This document shows positions 42,084 through 49,722 of a stretch of 49,722 nucleotides of DNA, piece by piece. A program made the translations under genes and the position numbers. Source of the DNA: Chloroflexota bacterium (GTDB lineage Bacteria; Chloroflexota; Dehalococcoidia; SM23-28-2; RBG-16-64-32); the NCBI GenBank assembly GCA_029262695.1, contig JAJCYV010000044.1:1-49722 (forward strand), in the 5' to 3' direction. How positions within the stretch are numbered: position 1 is the stretch's first letter; every line of letters starts with the position of its first letter. The notes under the pieces are model-generated. The model was not told the origin of the DNA. It made no database searches and saw only the letters and a program-made list of their open reading frames with translations.

Positions 42084-43397
42084 TCACGGACCGGCATCGA
42101 TCGGCTCGCCCAGCGAATCCAGCGTGCCATCGGCGTTGATCCGCATCACCTGCATCGCCTGGATCGCCGCATGGTCGTTCTCTCCGAACACGACATCTAT
42201 CCCCGGCAGCAGCAACGAGGGGTGGAACCTGTCGAGCGATTCGGCGGCCGCCATCACCTCGCTCCGCGTCAGGTCCGGGCAGGCGCGCTCCAGCGTCTCG
42301 ACCACCGTCTCCGCCAGCGACTGGCCGTAGATGCTCAGGCTGCTTGCGGGCGGTCCCCCATACGTCTCCATGATGCGCAGGTGCTCCACGACCGCGCTGT
42401 TGTTCTCGTCCTCAACAGCGCTCAGCAGATACGCCGTCGTCAGCACTCCGTCCAACTGCTCGAAACCCGCGATGATCGCCTCCGCCTCGGTCCCGCCGCC
42501 CAGCTCGCTCGCCAGGTTGCTCGGCTGATTGACGTAGCTGAGGAGGAACTGCGGATCGAAATCGCCGCCCCGGGCCGAAATGATCGCGTCGGCGCTGACG
42601 GCCGGCGTCGAGGCGAGGACGATAACTTCCGCGCCCGCGTCTAACACCGCGCTCATCTCCTGGCTAACGTCCTCATCGCCGACCGGGTACGGCTGCGAGA
42701 ACAGAACGTCCTCCGCCGCGAACGCCTCCTCCAGCGCCGCCCGGTAGTCCTGGCCAAACTCGTCGTCCCGGTAGAGGAGCCCGACCCGCCGGCCCGGCAG
42801 GTTAACGGCGATGTAGGCGGCCAGCGCGCGCCCGTCCGAGCGGTAGTCCGGGATGAAGGCCGTCGTCCAGGGATACGTCGCGACATCGCCCCAGCCGCTC
42901 CAGCCGGTCGAGACGAACAGATCGGGGACACCGTCGGCGGTGTCGCCGTCGCCGTTCGGATCGTTCAAGAAGGCGGCCACGTCGCGGTGCGCCTGCGTGT
43001 TCAGCGCGCCGATGACGGCGAGCACGCCGTCTTCTGTCACGAGCTTCTGAGTCTGGGCCAGGGCGAGTTCCGAGAGGTACTCGTCGTCCTCCACGGTGAG
43101 CACGATCTGCCGCCCGCAGGCGCCGCCATCCTCCTGATTCACCTTCTCGAAGTATGCGGTCAGACCCAGGCTCACGGCGGCGTACGGAGTCTCACCGGCG
43201 CCGGCGACGTCGTTCGTCATGCCGAGGTGGATCTCCGTTTCCGTGACGCCCGTGCCGGACGTGCCGGGTGGCGCAGTCGGCATCGGGGTCAGAGTGGCGG
43301 GCGCGGGCGTAGGTTCATCGTCCCCGCCGCAGCCGGCAGCGACCATCGTGAAGGCCCCCACTATGGCGGGGAGCCAGAGCCATGCCATGGAACGCAA
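42084..43397 (-). CDS. branched-chain amino-acid-type ABC binding lipoprotein (second copy)
   Basis: Type I periplasmic binding protein of 437 residues in the LivJ/LivK (Peripla_BP_6) family. The signal peptide ends in AAGC, with an Asp/Pro/Thr linker after it. The binding domain starts VTETEIHLGMTNDVAGAGETP. An Asp-rich insertion (NDPNGDGDTADGVPDLF, about residues 144-160) is shared with the paralogue upstream at 43520-44863 and looks like a calcium loop. A perfect hairpin (43466-43500) separates the two genes, so this one may be transcribed less or on its own. The ligand could be an amino acid or another small acid. Confidence 0.93.
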   Translation of the reverse strand: MRSMAWLWLPAIVGAFTMVAAGCGGDDEPTPAPATLTPMPTAPPGTSGTGVTETEIHLGMTNDVAGAGETPYAAVSLGLTAYFEKVNQEDGGACGRQIVLTVEDDEYLSELALAQTQKLVTEDGVLAVIGALNTQAHRDVAAFLNDPNGDGDTADGVPDLFVSTGWSGWGDVATYPWTTAFIPDYRSDGRALAAYIAVNLPGRRVGLLYRDDEFGQDYRAALEEAFAAEDVLFSQPYPVGDEDVSQEMSAVLDAGAEVIVLASTPAVSADAIISARGGDFDPQFLLSYVNQPSNLASELGGGTEAEAIIAGFEQLDGVLTTAYLLSAVEDENNSAVVEHLRIMETYGGPPASSLSIYGQSLAETVVETLERACPDLTRSEVMAAAESLDRFHPSLLLPGIDVVFGENDHAAIQAMQVMRINADGTLDSLGEPIDAGP

Positions 43398-43465
43398 GGG
43401 TGGGTCGCTCCGATGGTAGTGGACTTACGGCCGTTCGTTCAAGAAGGCTCCAGTAGTTGGAGACC

Positions 43466-43500
43466 GAAGAGCGGGCACGCCCAGGGCGTGCCCGCTCTTC
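43466..43500 (-). terminator. perfect 16-bp hairpin between the two binding-protein genes
   Basis: GAAGAGCGGGCACGCC pairs with its complement across a three-base loop. It lies 20 bases after the upstream binding-protein gene. No U run follows on the minus strand, so it may act as a weak terminator or as an mRNA-stabilising stem. Confidence 0.6.
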
Positions 43501-43519
43501 GTCTTAATCAGCTGTTCGT

Positions 43520-44863
43520 TTATCCGCCGGCGCTTATCGGCTCATCCACGAGCGGCTCCAGCACGCCGTCGGCCTGGATCTCGACCGGGATCAGCGACTG
43601 GATAGCCGCGTGGTCCGTGTCGGACATCGTCAGGTTGATCCCTGCGAGCATGATGGATGGATGGAAGTCAGTGACAGACTCCGCCGCCGCCATGATGCCG
43701 GCGCGGGTCATGTCGCCGTTGTCGCAAGCGATCTCGAGCGTTTCCACAGCCGTCTCGGCGATGGCCTGAGCGTAGACGGTGAGGTTCCCGACGGACGGAC
43801 CGCCGTAATCCGCCATGATCCGCGTGTGCTCGACGATCGCTGGATCAGCGGCGTCGGCTACCGGGTCGAGCAGATAGTTGGTGGAGATCGCACCGGCGAT
43901 CGCCTCGAACCCTGCCGCGACGCCCGCGTCGCCGCCCACCAGAGACGCCACCAGTCCGGCGGAGTTGACGTAGCTCATCACAACCTGAGGCGCCCAGTCG
44001 TTCTGCGCCATGTAAGCGAAGACCTTGGCCGTGAACTGCGGGATCGAGTACAGGAACAGAATATCCGGATCAGCGTTGCGCAGGTTGGCAAGCTGAGAAG
44101 TGATCTCTGTCGCCGTCGACTCGTAGCTTTCCTCGCCGTCGGCGACGATGTCGGCCTCGAACTCCGCGACGAACGCGTCACGTCCGGCCTTTCCGAAGTC
44201 GTCGTTCTGGTAGAGGATCGCTACCGTCTCGCCGGGGTTGTTGTCGTTGAGGAAGTTGGCGAGGATTGTCCCTTCGGACGTGTAGTCCGGGTTGAAGAGG
44301 ATCGTCCAGGGAGCCGCGCTCGCATCCGCGAAGGCGTTGATGCCGGTCGCGATGAACAGGTCCGGGACGCCGTCGGAAGTGTCTCCATCGTCGTTCGGAT
44401 CGTTGATGTACCCGTAGGATCCGAAGTTCGCCGCCGTGCCCAGGTTGCCGATGAAGGCAGCGATCTTTTCCTGGTCGATGAGCTTCTGCGCCACCTCGCG
44501 GGCGTCAGCCGGGCTGTACTTGTCGTCCTCCGCGACGTGCTTGATGTCGCGTTCGCAGACGCCGCCAAGCTCCGTGTTCACGTACTCGAAGTACGCCTCT
44601 ATCGTCGGCACGATCGCCGTGCCGTAGGACGCGGCCGCGCCGCTCAGGGCGATGCTCTGGCCGAGCTTGATCTCGGTATCCGAGACCCCGACGTCGGTCA
44701 GTAGTTCACCCGGCGTCTCGGTCGCGCCGTCGGTCCCGGTCGGTGCGTCGGTCGGCGTGCCGGTGTCGTCGTCGTCGTCGTCATCGTTACAGGCGATCCC
44801 CACTGTCAGGGCCACGATGAGCAGCGCCGACAGCAATAACAAAGGCTTGAACATGTTTCCCAT
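43520..44863 (-). CDS. branched-chain amino-acid-type ABC binding lipoprotein (first copy)
   Basis: LivJ/LivK-family binding lipoprotein of 447 residues. The lipobox is VGIAC (Cys about 25), followed by seven Asp residues and a Thr-rich linker, then the Peripla_BP_6 domain (VSDTEIKLGQSIALSGAAAS). An Asp-rich loop (DPNDDGDTSDGVPDLF) matches that in the downstream paralogue. GAGGAG precedes the ATG at 44863; the frame is open to 45043 but lacks signals. A TATGAT hexamer 21 bases upstream may give it its own promoter beside read-through from livM. It supplies substrate to the LivHMGF complex. Confidence 0.94.
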   Translation of the reverse strand: MGNMFKPLLLLSALLIVALTVGIACNDDDDDDDTGTPTDAPTGTDGATETPGELLTDVGVSDTEIKLGQSIALSGAAASYGTAIVPTIEAYFEYVNTELGGVCERDIKHVAEDDKYSPADAREVAQKLIDQEKIAAFIGNLGTAANFGSYGYINDPNDDGDTSDGVPDLFIATGINAFADASAAPWTILFNPDYTSEGTILANFLNDNNPGETVAILYQNDDFGKAGRDAFVAEFEADIVADGEESYESTATEITSQLANLRNADPDILFLYSIPQFTAKVFAYMAQNDWAPQVVMSYVNSAGLVASLVGGDAGVAAGFEAIAGAISTNYLLDPVADAADPAIVEHTRIMADYGGPSVGNLTVYAQAIAETAVETLEIACDNGDMTRAGIMAAAESVTDFHPSIMLAGINLTMSDTDHAAIQSLIPVEIQADGVLEPLVDEPISAGG

Positions 44864-44884
44864 CTTTTGTCTCCTCTCGCCTAG

Positions 44885-44890
44885 ATCATA
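44885..44890 (-). promoter_or_regulatory. candidate -10 element before the first binding-protein gene
   Basis: TATGAT on the minus strand, 21 bases before the start codon, with the ribosome site between. No good -35 is visible at 17 bases. An own promoter would explain a higher level of binding protein than of permease. Confidence 0.35.
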
Positions 44891-44963
44891 CGTCCGCTTG
44901 CCAGAATGCGGCGTCACATTCTGATCTCTTAATGTTTCCTGCGTCAATAGCAGAAGAGCGTTG

Positions 44964-46334
44964 TTATGGGTCTGCCTCCTCCCCGGAATCTGACTCGGAA
45001 CTCCTCCGGTTGAACGGCGAATCCTCCCAGGCCCAGAGCACATCTTCTCTAACCTGTCCCAAACGGCTCCGGAGGCCGGCCGGAATGCCCTTCACCCCAT
45101 CGATGATCCTGCCCGCCGGCGTCGCGATGAGACGATGATAGCTGCCCGCGACGCCAAAGGGCATCAGCAACACGACGAGGATCACGAGCGCCCCCTGTAT
45201 CGCTCCAGGCGCCTTTTGCACGAAGTTATCCGGGAAGAGCGGTATCTCACCCAGAATGTCCGGACCGTCCGAAGGCAGGAGGACCAGCGCGAAGGCGCCG
45301 ATGACAGCGCCCAGCAGCGAGGCCAGCCCACCGATCACGATCGCCGTCAAGAAGTTGATCGACGTTACGATATCCACGCTTTCCGGCGTCATCACGCCCA
45401 GCAGCTGCGTCAGAAGCGCGCCGGCAACGCCCGCGTAGAGCGCGCTGATCGTGAAGGCGGCGATCTTCACCCGCGCGACGTTGATGCCCATCGCGGCCGC
45501 CGCGACTTCGCTGTCCCTCACCGCCACGAACGCCCGGCCAAGCGGCCCACGCAGGATGCCCCAGGCGATGAGCATCATCACGATCGCCACGCCGACGCAC
45601 AGGAGGTATAACCACTCGTCGCGCTCAAGCACGTCCCCAAGCCCCGGTGGTGGCGGCGGCCGCTTCACGAAGAGCCCCTGTGCGCCTCCGGTGAGGCCAT
45701 CGTACTTGCGCAAGATCGCCGGCATGCTGATGGCGAGCGCCAGCGTCGCGATCGCTAAGTACGGACCCGAAAGCCGTAGCGCCGGGAAGCCGAGCGCGAA
45801 ACCGGCGACACCGGAGACGACGGCCGCGGCGATGATCGTCGTCCAGAACGGCCAGGCTGCCCCGTCAACGAATCCGAGCTGTGACTGATCGTCCATCAGG
45901 ATCGCCGACGTGTACGCGCCGATCAGTACAAAGGCGCCGTGGCCGAGCGAGATCTGCCCGTTGTACCCCGTGAGAATGTTCAGCCCCACCGCGACGATCA
46001 CCCAGACGGCAACGCGGCTGAACTGGAACAGGCGGAAGTTCTCCAGCAGCCACGGCGCGGCGAGGAAGAACACGACCGCGACGGCGACCGCCAGTGCGAT
46101 GCGGTAGCGCTGCGGAACGTAGTCCGCCGTCAAAAGGTTGGCGACGACGGCCGCCAGCAACACTCCGAACAGCTCGGTCACGAAGCCAACGCCAAGCACC
46201 AGACAGACCAGGAAGCCGACTGCCAGCACGGCCGCCGCGATCGCGCGCTGAACAACGCTGCCCAGCGGCTGCAGGCGAACGCCGACCGAGCAGGCAACCA
46301 GCAGACCGAAGAACAGCCAGATCGACATCTCCAC
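44964..46334 (-). CDS. livM: branched-chain amino-acid ABC permease LivM
   Basis: Inner-membrane permease of 456 residues with about ten or more hydrophobic segments. LivM motifs include NILTGYNGQISLGHGAF, GPYLAIATLALA and the cytoplasmic coupling region GRAFVAVRDSEVAAAAMGINV. An extra N-terminal region (about 1-95) adds three segments, and a charged C-terminal tail ends the protein. It pairs with LivH. The start is a GTG at 46334, three bases after the livH stop; an ATG at 46328 is two codons on. The gene name is at family level; the real solute is unknown. Confidence 0.94.
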   Translation of the reverse strand: MEMSIWLFFGLLVACSVGVRLQPLGSVVQRAIAAAVLAVGFLVCLVLGVGFVTELFGVLLAAVVANLLTADYVPQRYRIALAVAVAVVFFLAAPWLLENFRLFQFSRVAVWVIVAVGLNILTGYNGQISLGHGAFVLIGAYTSAILMDDQSQLGFVDGAAWPFWTTIIAAAVVSGVAGFALGFPALRLSGPYLAIATLALAISMPAILRKYDGLTGGAQGLFVKRPPPPPGLGDVLERDEWLYLLCVGVAIVMMLIAWGILRGPLGRAFVAVRDSEVAAAAMGINVARVKIAAFTISALYAGVAGALLTQLLGVMTPESVDIVTSINFLTAIVIGGLASLLGAVIGAFALVLLPSDGPDILGEIPLFPDNFVQKAPGAIQGALVILVVLLMPFGVAGSYHRLIATPAGRIIDGVKGIPAGLRSRLGQVREDVLWAWEDSPFNRRSSESDSGEEADP

Positions 46335-46337
46335 GGC

Positions 46338-47270
46338 TTACACCCGCCTCGTCCGCACGTGACCGAACAGCCCGGCCGGCCGGAACAGCAGCACGATCAC
46401 CAGCAACAGCAGCGTCAGCGGCAGCTTCATCTCGGGGCCAAGAATGTCGCTGGGCGTGTACGTCCCGAACAGGTTCTCCGCCACCCCGACGAAGAACCCG
46501 CCCACGATCGCTCCCGGCGGGCTGTCCAACCCGCCGAACACGGCCGCCGCGAACGCGTACAGGAGCACCGCCAGCATGAAGCTTGGGAAGAGGAACGTGA
46601 TCGGCGCCACGAGCATGCCCACCAGCCCGCCGACCGCCCCCGCCAGCGCCCAACCCAGCATCAGCATCCGGCCAACGTTGATCCCCATGAGCCTGCTCGC
46701 GCCGGGGTTGTGGGCGGTGGCCCGCATCCCCAGGCCCAGCTTCGTGTAGTTGAAGAGCAGGTACAGCACCCCCATGATGGCCAGCGCGGCGACGAGGATG
46801 CCGATGCTGTGGGTCGTTACCCGCGCAACGCCAACGTCGACGCTGTTGAACTCGAACGGCGTCGAGAACACCTTTGGAAGCTCGCCCTGCGCCCAGATCC
46901 AGGTCGCAATCGAGTTCAAGAAGACGAACAGACCGAGCGTGACCACGACGACACTGAGCGGAGGTTTGTCCTCCACCGGCCGGATGATCGTCCGCTCGAT
47001 GAAGCCGCCGAGCGCAAACCCCAGCGCAATGCCGATGAAGATCACCGTCCACGGCGGGAAGCCGGCAAGGGTCAGCGACCACATCGGGAACGTCACAAAC
47101 ATCGCCATCTCGCCCTGGGCGAAGTTGACGACGTCCGTCGAGCGGTAAATCAGCACGATCCCCAGCGCCAGCAGCGCATAGATGCTGCCCGTCGCCAGCC
47201 CGGATATGACCTGCTCGCCGAACAGCTCCGGGTCGTTCCACGGCGCCGGCGCCAGGAAGACTTCGATCAT
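46338..47270 (-). CDS. livH: branched-chain amino-acid ABC permease LivH
   Basis: Inner-membrane permease of 310 residues with about eight hydrophobic segments. The N terminus has QVISGLATGSIYALLALG and VLIYRSTDVVNFAQGEMAM, the classical LivH signature, and the coupling region GMRATAHNPGASRLMGIN lies near residue 185. It forms the channel with LivM. The ATG lies 21 bases after the livF stop, and livM follows after three bases, so the cluster is one transcript. Confidence 0.95.
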   Translation of the reverse strand: MIEVFLAPAPWNDPELFGEQVISGLATGSIYALLALGIVLIYRSTDVVNFAQGEMAMFVTFPMWSLTLAGFPPWTVIFIGIALGFALGGFIERTIIRPVEDKPPLSVVVVTLGLFVFLNSIATWIWAQGELPKVFSTPFEFNSVDVGVARVTTHSIGILVAALAIMGVLYLLFNYTKLGLGMRATAHNPGASRLMGINVGRMLMLGWALAGAVGGLVGMLVAPITFLFPSFMLAVLLYAFAAAVFGGLDSPPGAIVGGFFVGVAENLFGTYTPSDILGPEMKLPLTLLLLVIVLLFRPAGLFGHVRTRRV

Positions 47271-47291
47271 GCCGATCGCTCCCTGGATACG

Positions 47292-47999
47292 CTAGTAGCC
47301 GAGATACGCACGACGAACGTTTTCGTCCTCCTTAAGCTTGTCGCTCGCGTCTTCGATGACGATGCGGCCCGTCTCCACGACGTAGCCGTACTCCGCGAAC
47401 GAAAGGGCGCTCGTGGCGTCCTGCTCGACGAGGAGGATCGTGATCCCTTCTTCGCGGTTCACCTGGCGCAGTATGCGAAAGATGTCCCGCGAGACCAGCG
47501 GCGCCAGCCCCAGCGAAGGCTCGTCCAGCAGGAGGAGACGCGGCCGGCTCATCAGCCCGCGGGCGACCGCCAGCTGCTGTTGTTCACCGCCCGATAGTGA
47601 TCCGGCGGGCTGCTCGCGGCGCTCCTCCAGGATCGGAAAGTACCCGTTGAGACGCTTGATGTCCGACCTGATCCCGTCACTGTCGTGGCGCGTGTAGGCG
47701 CCCAGCATCAGGTTCTCGTGGACTGTCATCTCATCGAACAGCTGGCGGCCCTCCGGCACGTGGGAGATGCCCATCGTCACGATCGCCTCCGCCGAGCGGC
47801 GGTCGATCCGCCGCCCGTCGAACTCGACACGACCGGCCGTCGGCCGCAAGAGACCCGACACAACGCGCAAGATCGTCGACTTGCCGGCGCCGTTCGGCCC
47901 CAGCAGGGTGACGACGCCGCCTTCCGGCACTTCGATCGTCACGCCGTGCAGCGCCTTCACCGGGCCGTAGGAGGCTTCGATGCCCTCAATCTTCAGCAT
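47292..47999 (-). CDS. livF: branched-chain amino-acid ABC ATPase LivF
   Basis: ATP-binding subunit of 235 residues. Walker A is LGPNGAGKST, the signature is SLSGGEQQQLAVARGL, Walker B is LLLLDEPSLGLAPL, and the LivF-specific VPEGRQLFDEMTVHENL is present. I chose the ATG at 47999 (MLKIEGIEAS), which overlaps the end of livG by 14 bases; the frame is open to 48026. It forms the ATPase pair with LivG. Confidence 0.95.
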   Translation of the reverse strand: MLKIEGIEASYGPVKALHGVTIEVPEGGVVTLLGPNGAGKSTILRVVSGLLRPTAGRVEFDGRRIDRRSAEAIVTMGISHVPEGRQLFDEMTVHENLMLGAYTRHDSDGIRSDIKRLNGYFPILEERREQPAGSLSGGEQQQLAVARGLMSRPRLLLLDEPSLGLAPLVSRDIFRILRQVNREEGITILLVEQDATSALSFAEYGYVVETGRIVIEDASDKLKEDENVRRAYLGY

Positions 48000-48762
48000 C
48001 GAGCGGCCCCCCCAGGTACGCTTCAACTACAGCCGGGTCGTTCTGGACGTGCTCCGGCGTACCCTCGGAGATCTTCTTCCCGAAGTCGAGGACGACCACG
48101 CGGTCCGACACGCCCATCACCAGGTTCATGTGGTGCTCCACCAGCAGGACCGTGACGCCAAGGTCATCGCGGATCCGCCGGATCAGGTCGGCCAGGTCCT
48201 CCAGTTCGCCCTGCGTCAGGCCGGCCGCCGGCTCATCAAGCAGCACCAGGCTGGGCGCGGCGACGAGCGCCCGCGCGACGTCGACCCGCTTCTGAAGGCC
48301 GAACGGCAGAGAACCGGCCGGCGCCTTCCTCACCTCGCCAAGATCAAGGAAGTCGATGATCTCGTTAACGGCGTCTCGATGCGTGCGGTCTTCGACGCCC
48401 GTGAAGATCGAGACGAAGTATGCAAGCGGGTTCATGCGCCCGGCGCGGTTGTGGAGGCCAATGAGAATGTTGTCCTCCACGGTCATCGTCTTGAACAACT
48501 CGGCGTGCTGGAAGGTGCGGCCGATGCCGGCGCTTGTAAGAGCGTCCGGCGCCAGCCGCAGGACGTCCACCCCACCGAACTTGATCTCGCCTTCCTCGGG
48601 AGTATAGAAGCGAGATATGCAGTTGAAGACGGTAGTCTTGCCGGCGCCGTTGGGACCGATGAGGCCGACGATCTCGCCCGCCTTTACGGTGAGCGAGACT
48701 CCATCGAGGGCAACGATGCCCCCGAACTTCTTGGCTAGTCCGGCGACGTTGAGGTCGGCCAA
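47986..48762 (-). CDS. livG: branched-chain amino-acid ABC ATPase LivG
   Basis: ATP-binding subunit of 258 residues. Walker A is IGPNGAGKTT, the LivG-type insert is GIGRTFQHAELFKTMTVEDN, the signature region is the weak form SLPFGLQKRVDVARAL, and Walker B is LVLLDEPAAGLT. The C-terminal sequence VVLDFGKKISEGTPEHV is typical of LivG. The start is TTG at 48762 with no strong ribosome site, so the exact start is uncertain. It is the first gene of the liv cluster. Confidence 0.95.
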   Translation of the reverse strand: MADLNVAGLAKKFGGIVALDGVSLTVKAGEIVGLIGPNGAGKTTVFNCISRFYTPEEGEIKFGGVDVLRLAPDALTSAGIGRTFQHAELFKTMTVEDNILIGLHNRAGRMNPLAYFVSIFTGVEDRTHRDAVNEIIDFLDLGEVRKAPAGSLPFGLQKRVDVARALVAAPSLVLLDEPAAGLTQGELEDLADLIRRIRDDLGVTVLLVEHHMNLVMGVSDRVVVLDFGKKISEGTPEHVQNDPAVVEAYLGGPLDAED

Positions 48763-48814
48763 GTCACGTCACCAACTTATCGTCTCAACCTCCACTTGGT
48801 CACCATTGCGGAAC

Positions 48815-48844
48815 AGTGTCCCCCTGCGTAAAGCTGCCTGTCAA
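48815..48844 (-). promoter_or_regulatory. candidate promoter of the liv cluster
   Basis: On the minus strand TTGACA (48844-48839) is a perfect -35; 18 bases on, GACACT (48820-48815) is a poor -10. It would start transcription about 45 bases before livG. Confidence 0.35.
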
Positions 48845-48883
48845 CGCTCTGGGAAGCGCGATTCGTGGATAGTGCAGAGTGAA

Positions 48884-49264
48884 CTAGCGCCGCAGCCTGG
48901 CGATGGGCCCAAGCACTTTCGCCAGCACCCTCGAGATGAACCCGGGCCGCGCGTCGCCTTCGCGCCACATCCGCTCCGCGTGCACGACCATCCACGCATC
49001 GTCGCGCCGCTGCCAGCGGCTGCGGACGACGAAAAATTCGTCACGCTGAAAATAGTGGACGTCGATCGTGTACGCGCCGCCGCCGCCCGCCACCGCACCG
49101 ACGTCGAAGCGGTTGACGCGCGGCGGCATACCCTTCGCCGAGGCGCGGAGGCTGTCCGTCGCCTCTGGCGTCAGGTACTTCGCGTAGCCCTGAATGCTCA
49201 TCTCGACGCGCGCCTGCGCCTGATCCTCCACGGAGGCGCGCAGGTCTTCGGGAAGCTCCGCCAT
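48884..49264 (-). CDS. NTF2/SnoaL-like protein, basic C terminus
   Basis: Protein of 126 residues with the pattern of a small cone fold: a helical start (DLRASVEDQAQARVEMSIQGYA) and a late strand pair (FFVVRSRWQRRDDAWMVVHAERMW). The last 15 residues are basic (RVLAKVLGPIARLRR) and could bind a membrane or nucleic acid. The function is unknown. It is related in layout to the 101-residue protein at 41713-42018. It lies between the liv cluster and tyrS on the same strand. Confidence 0.75.
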   Translation of the reverse strand: MAELPEDLRASVEDQAQARVEMSIQGYAKYLTPEATDSLRASAKGMPPRVNRFDVGAVAGGGGAYTIDVHYFQRDEFFVVRSRWQRRDDAWMVVHAERMWREGDARPGFISRVLAKVLGPIARLRR

Positions 49265-49305
49265 ACGCGGTAGCTTAGCGGTGGCGCCGGGTCACGGCAA
49301 GGCGC

Positions 49306-49722
49306 TCAGCCGTCGGAGTTCAACAACCGCACGAAGCGGTGCTTGCCGGCGCGGATGATCATCCCGTCCCGCAGGGGGATGCGCAGCTCTTCGGCCACTT
49401 CTCCGTCCACTTCGACCGCGCGCTGCTTGAAGAGACGGCTTCCGTCGGAGACGCTCTCGGTCAGGCCGAGTTCAACAAGCAACGTCGGAATCCGCACCGT
49501 TCCACCGGCCGTGAGGGCGCTGAAGGACAGCCTTCTCTCCGGCACCTCAGCGGGCAACTCTCGCTTGCTGAACGTGCGCTCGAAGAACTCCTCCGCCTCC
49601 TCGGCGGCGGTCGCGTCGTGGAACTGCGCCACCAGCTCGTGGGCCAGGCGCTTCTTCGCTTCCATCGGGTTGCCGGTGCGCTCCTCCACCATCCCGCGCA
49701 CGTCCGCGATGTCGCTGTCCGG
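49306..49722 (-). CDS. tyrS: tyrosyl-tRNA synthetase, C-terminal part (cut by window edge)
   Basis: The visible C-terminal 138 residues include the end of the anticodon region (GNPMEAKKRLAHELVAQFHD) and an S4 RNA-binding domain (about 65 residues: RIPTLLVELGLTESVSDGSRLFKQRAVEVDG in parts). This order is typical of the class I TyrRS C terminus. The reading frame continues past 49722, and the catalytic part with HIGH and KMSKS motifs lies outside. The in-frame GTG at 49701 is not the start. Assignment to TyrRS rests on the NPxxAKxxLA motif plus the S4 domain. Confidence 0.88.
   Translation of the reverse strand, partial: PDSDIADVRGMVEERTGNPMEAKKRLAHELVAQFHDATAAEEAEEFFERTFSKRELPAEVPERRLSFSALTAGGTVRIPTLLVELGLTESVSDGSRLFKQRAVEVDGEVAEELRIPLRDGMIIRAGKHRFVRLLNSDG

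Noticed and set aside
45865-47597. Very long open frames on both strands across livH and livM
   Set aside because: They are shadows of the liv genes in other frames, with Arg/Gly/Gln-rich products and no family motifs.

Overview
The window is GC-rich, densely coded bacterial DNA. The best guess is a Chloroflexota (Dehalococcoidia-like) genome. Pointers are an F420-dependent luciferase-like oxidoreductase, a GatB tRNA amidotransferase, a TL5-type L25, a membrane-anchored YvcK, a T-box leader in front of leuS, an alternative ThyX and many lipoproteins with Asp/Pro/Thr-rich linkers after the lipobox. This assignment is inference; no 16S gene is present.

Layout. 1-213 holds nothing I can support. 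214-5184 is a minus-strand operon: a BtuF/FecB-type binding protein, a BtuC/FecC-type permease and an ATPase (ATGA overlaps), followed by a NarL-type histidine kinase and response regulator. 5185-5812 is mostly non-coding, and 5813-6946 is a TolB-like beta-propeller lipoprotein. This left part looks AT-richer than the rest and ends at the 3' end of a tRNA-Trp gene (7161-7236). 7343-13045 is small-molecule metabolism: an alpha/beta hydrolase, an F420-type oxidoreductase, a zinc alcohol dehydrogenase, a DHSWGPR-motif protein, and a phosphotransferase/DUF6285-like pair resembling LvaA/LvaB. A lipoprotein and a tRNA cluster (Leu-GAG, Cys, Leu-UAA) follow.

14728-18757 is bounded by tRNA-Leu(UAA) and an almost perfect 45-bp copy of its 3' end, the signature of a site-specifically integrated segment. 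It carries an MFS transporter, a propeller-like lipoprotein, an unlisted 58-aa ORF and a 1-Cys peroxiredoxin, but no integrase. Another AT-richer lipoprotein gene (18769-20061) sits between it and leuS.

20212-23514 (minus) is tRNA-Ala, then a T-box leader with a CUC specifier, then mgtC and leuS. 23635-42018 is mainly housekeeping: a CaiB/AMACR-type enzyme, L25, fmt, an oligopeptide-type binding protein, secG, yvcK, gatB, a dienelactone hydrolase, a subtilase with a dockerin-like tail, thyX, a MOSC protein, folD, a methyltransferase/nitrilase pair and an EF-G-like GTPase. 42084-48762 (minus) is a branched-chain amino-acid-type ABC system (livG, livF, livH, livM and two tandem binding proteins). 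The window ends with an NTF2-like protein and the C-terminal S4 part of tyrS, cut by the right edge.

Functional links: translation and tRNA charging (tRNAs, leuS, fmt, gatB, L25, EF-G-like, tyrS), C1-folate metabolism (thyX, folD, fmt), and two ABC uptake systems. The most unusual structures are the tRNA-bounded 4-kb segment, the tRNA-Ala/T-box/mgtC/leuS arrangement and the one-residue-longer ThyX signature.
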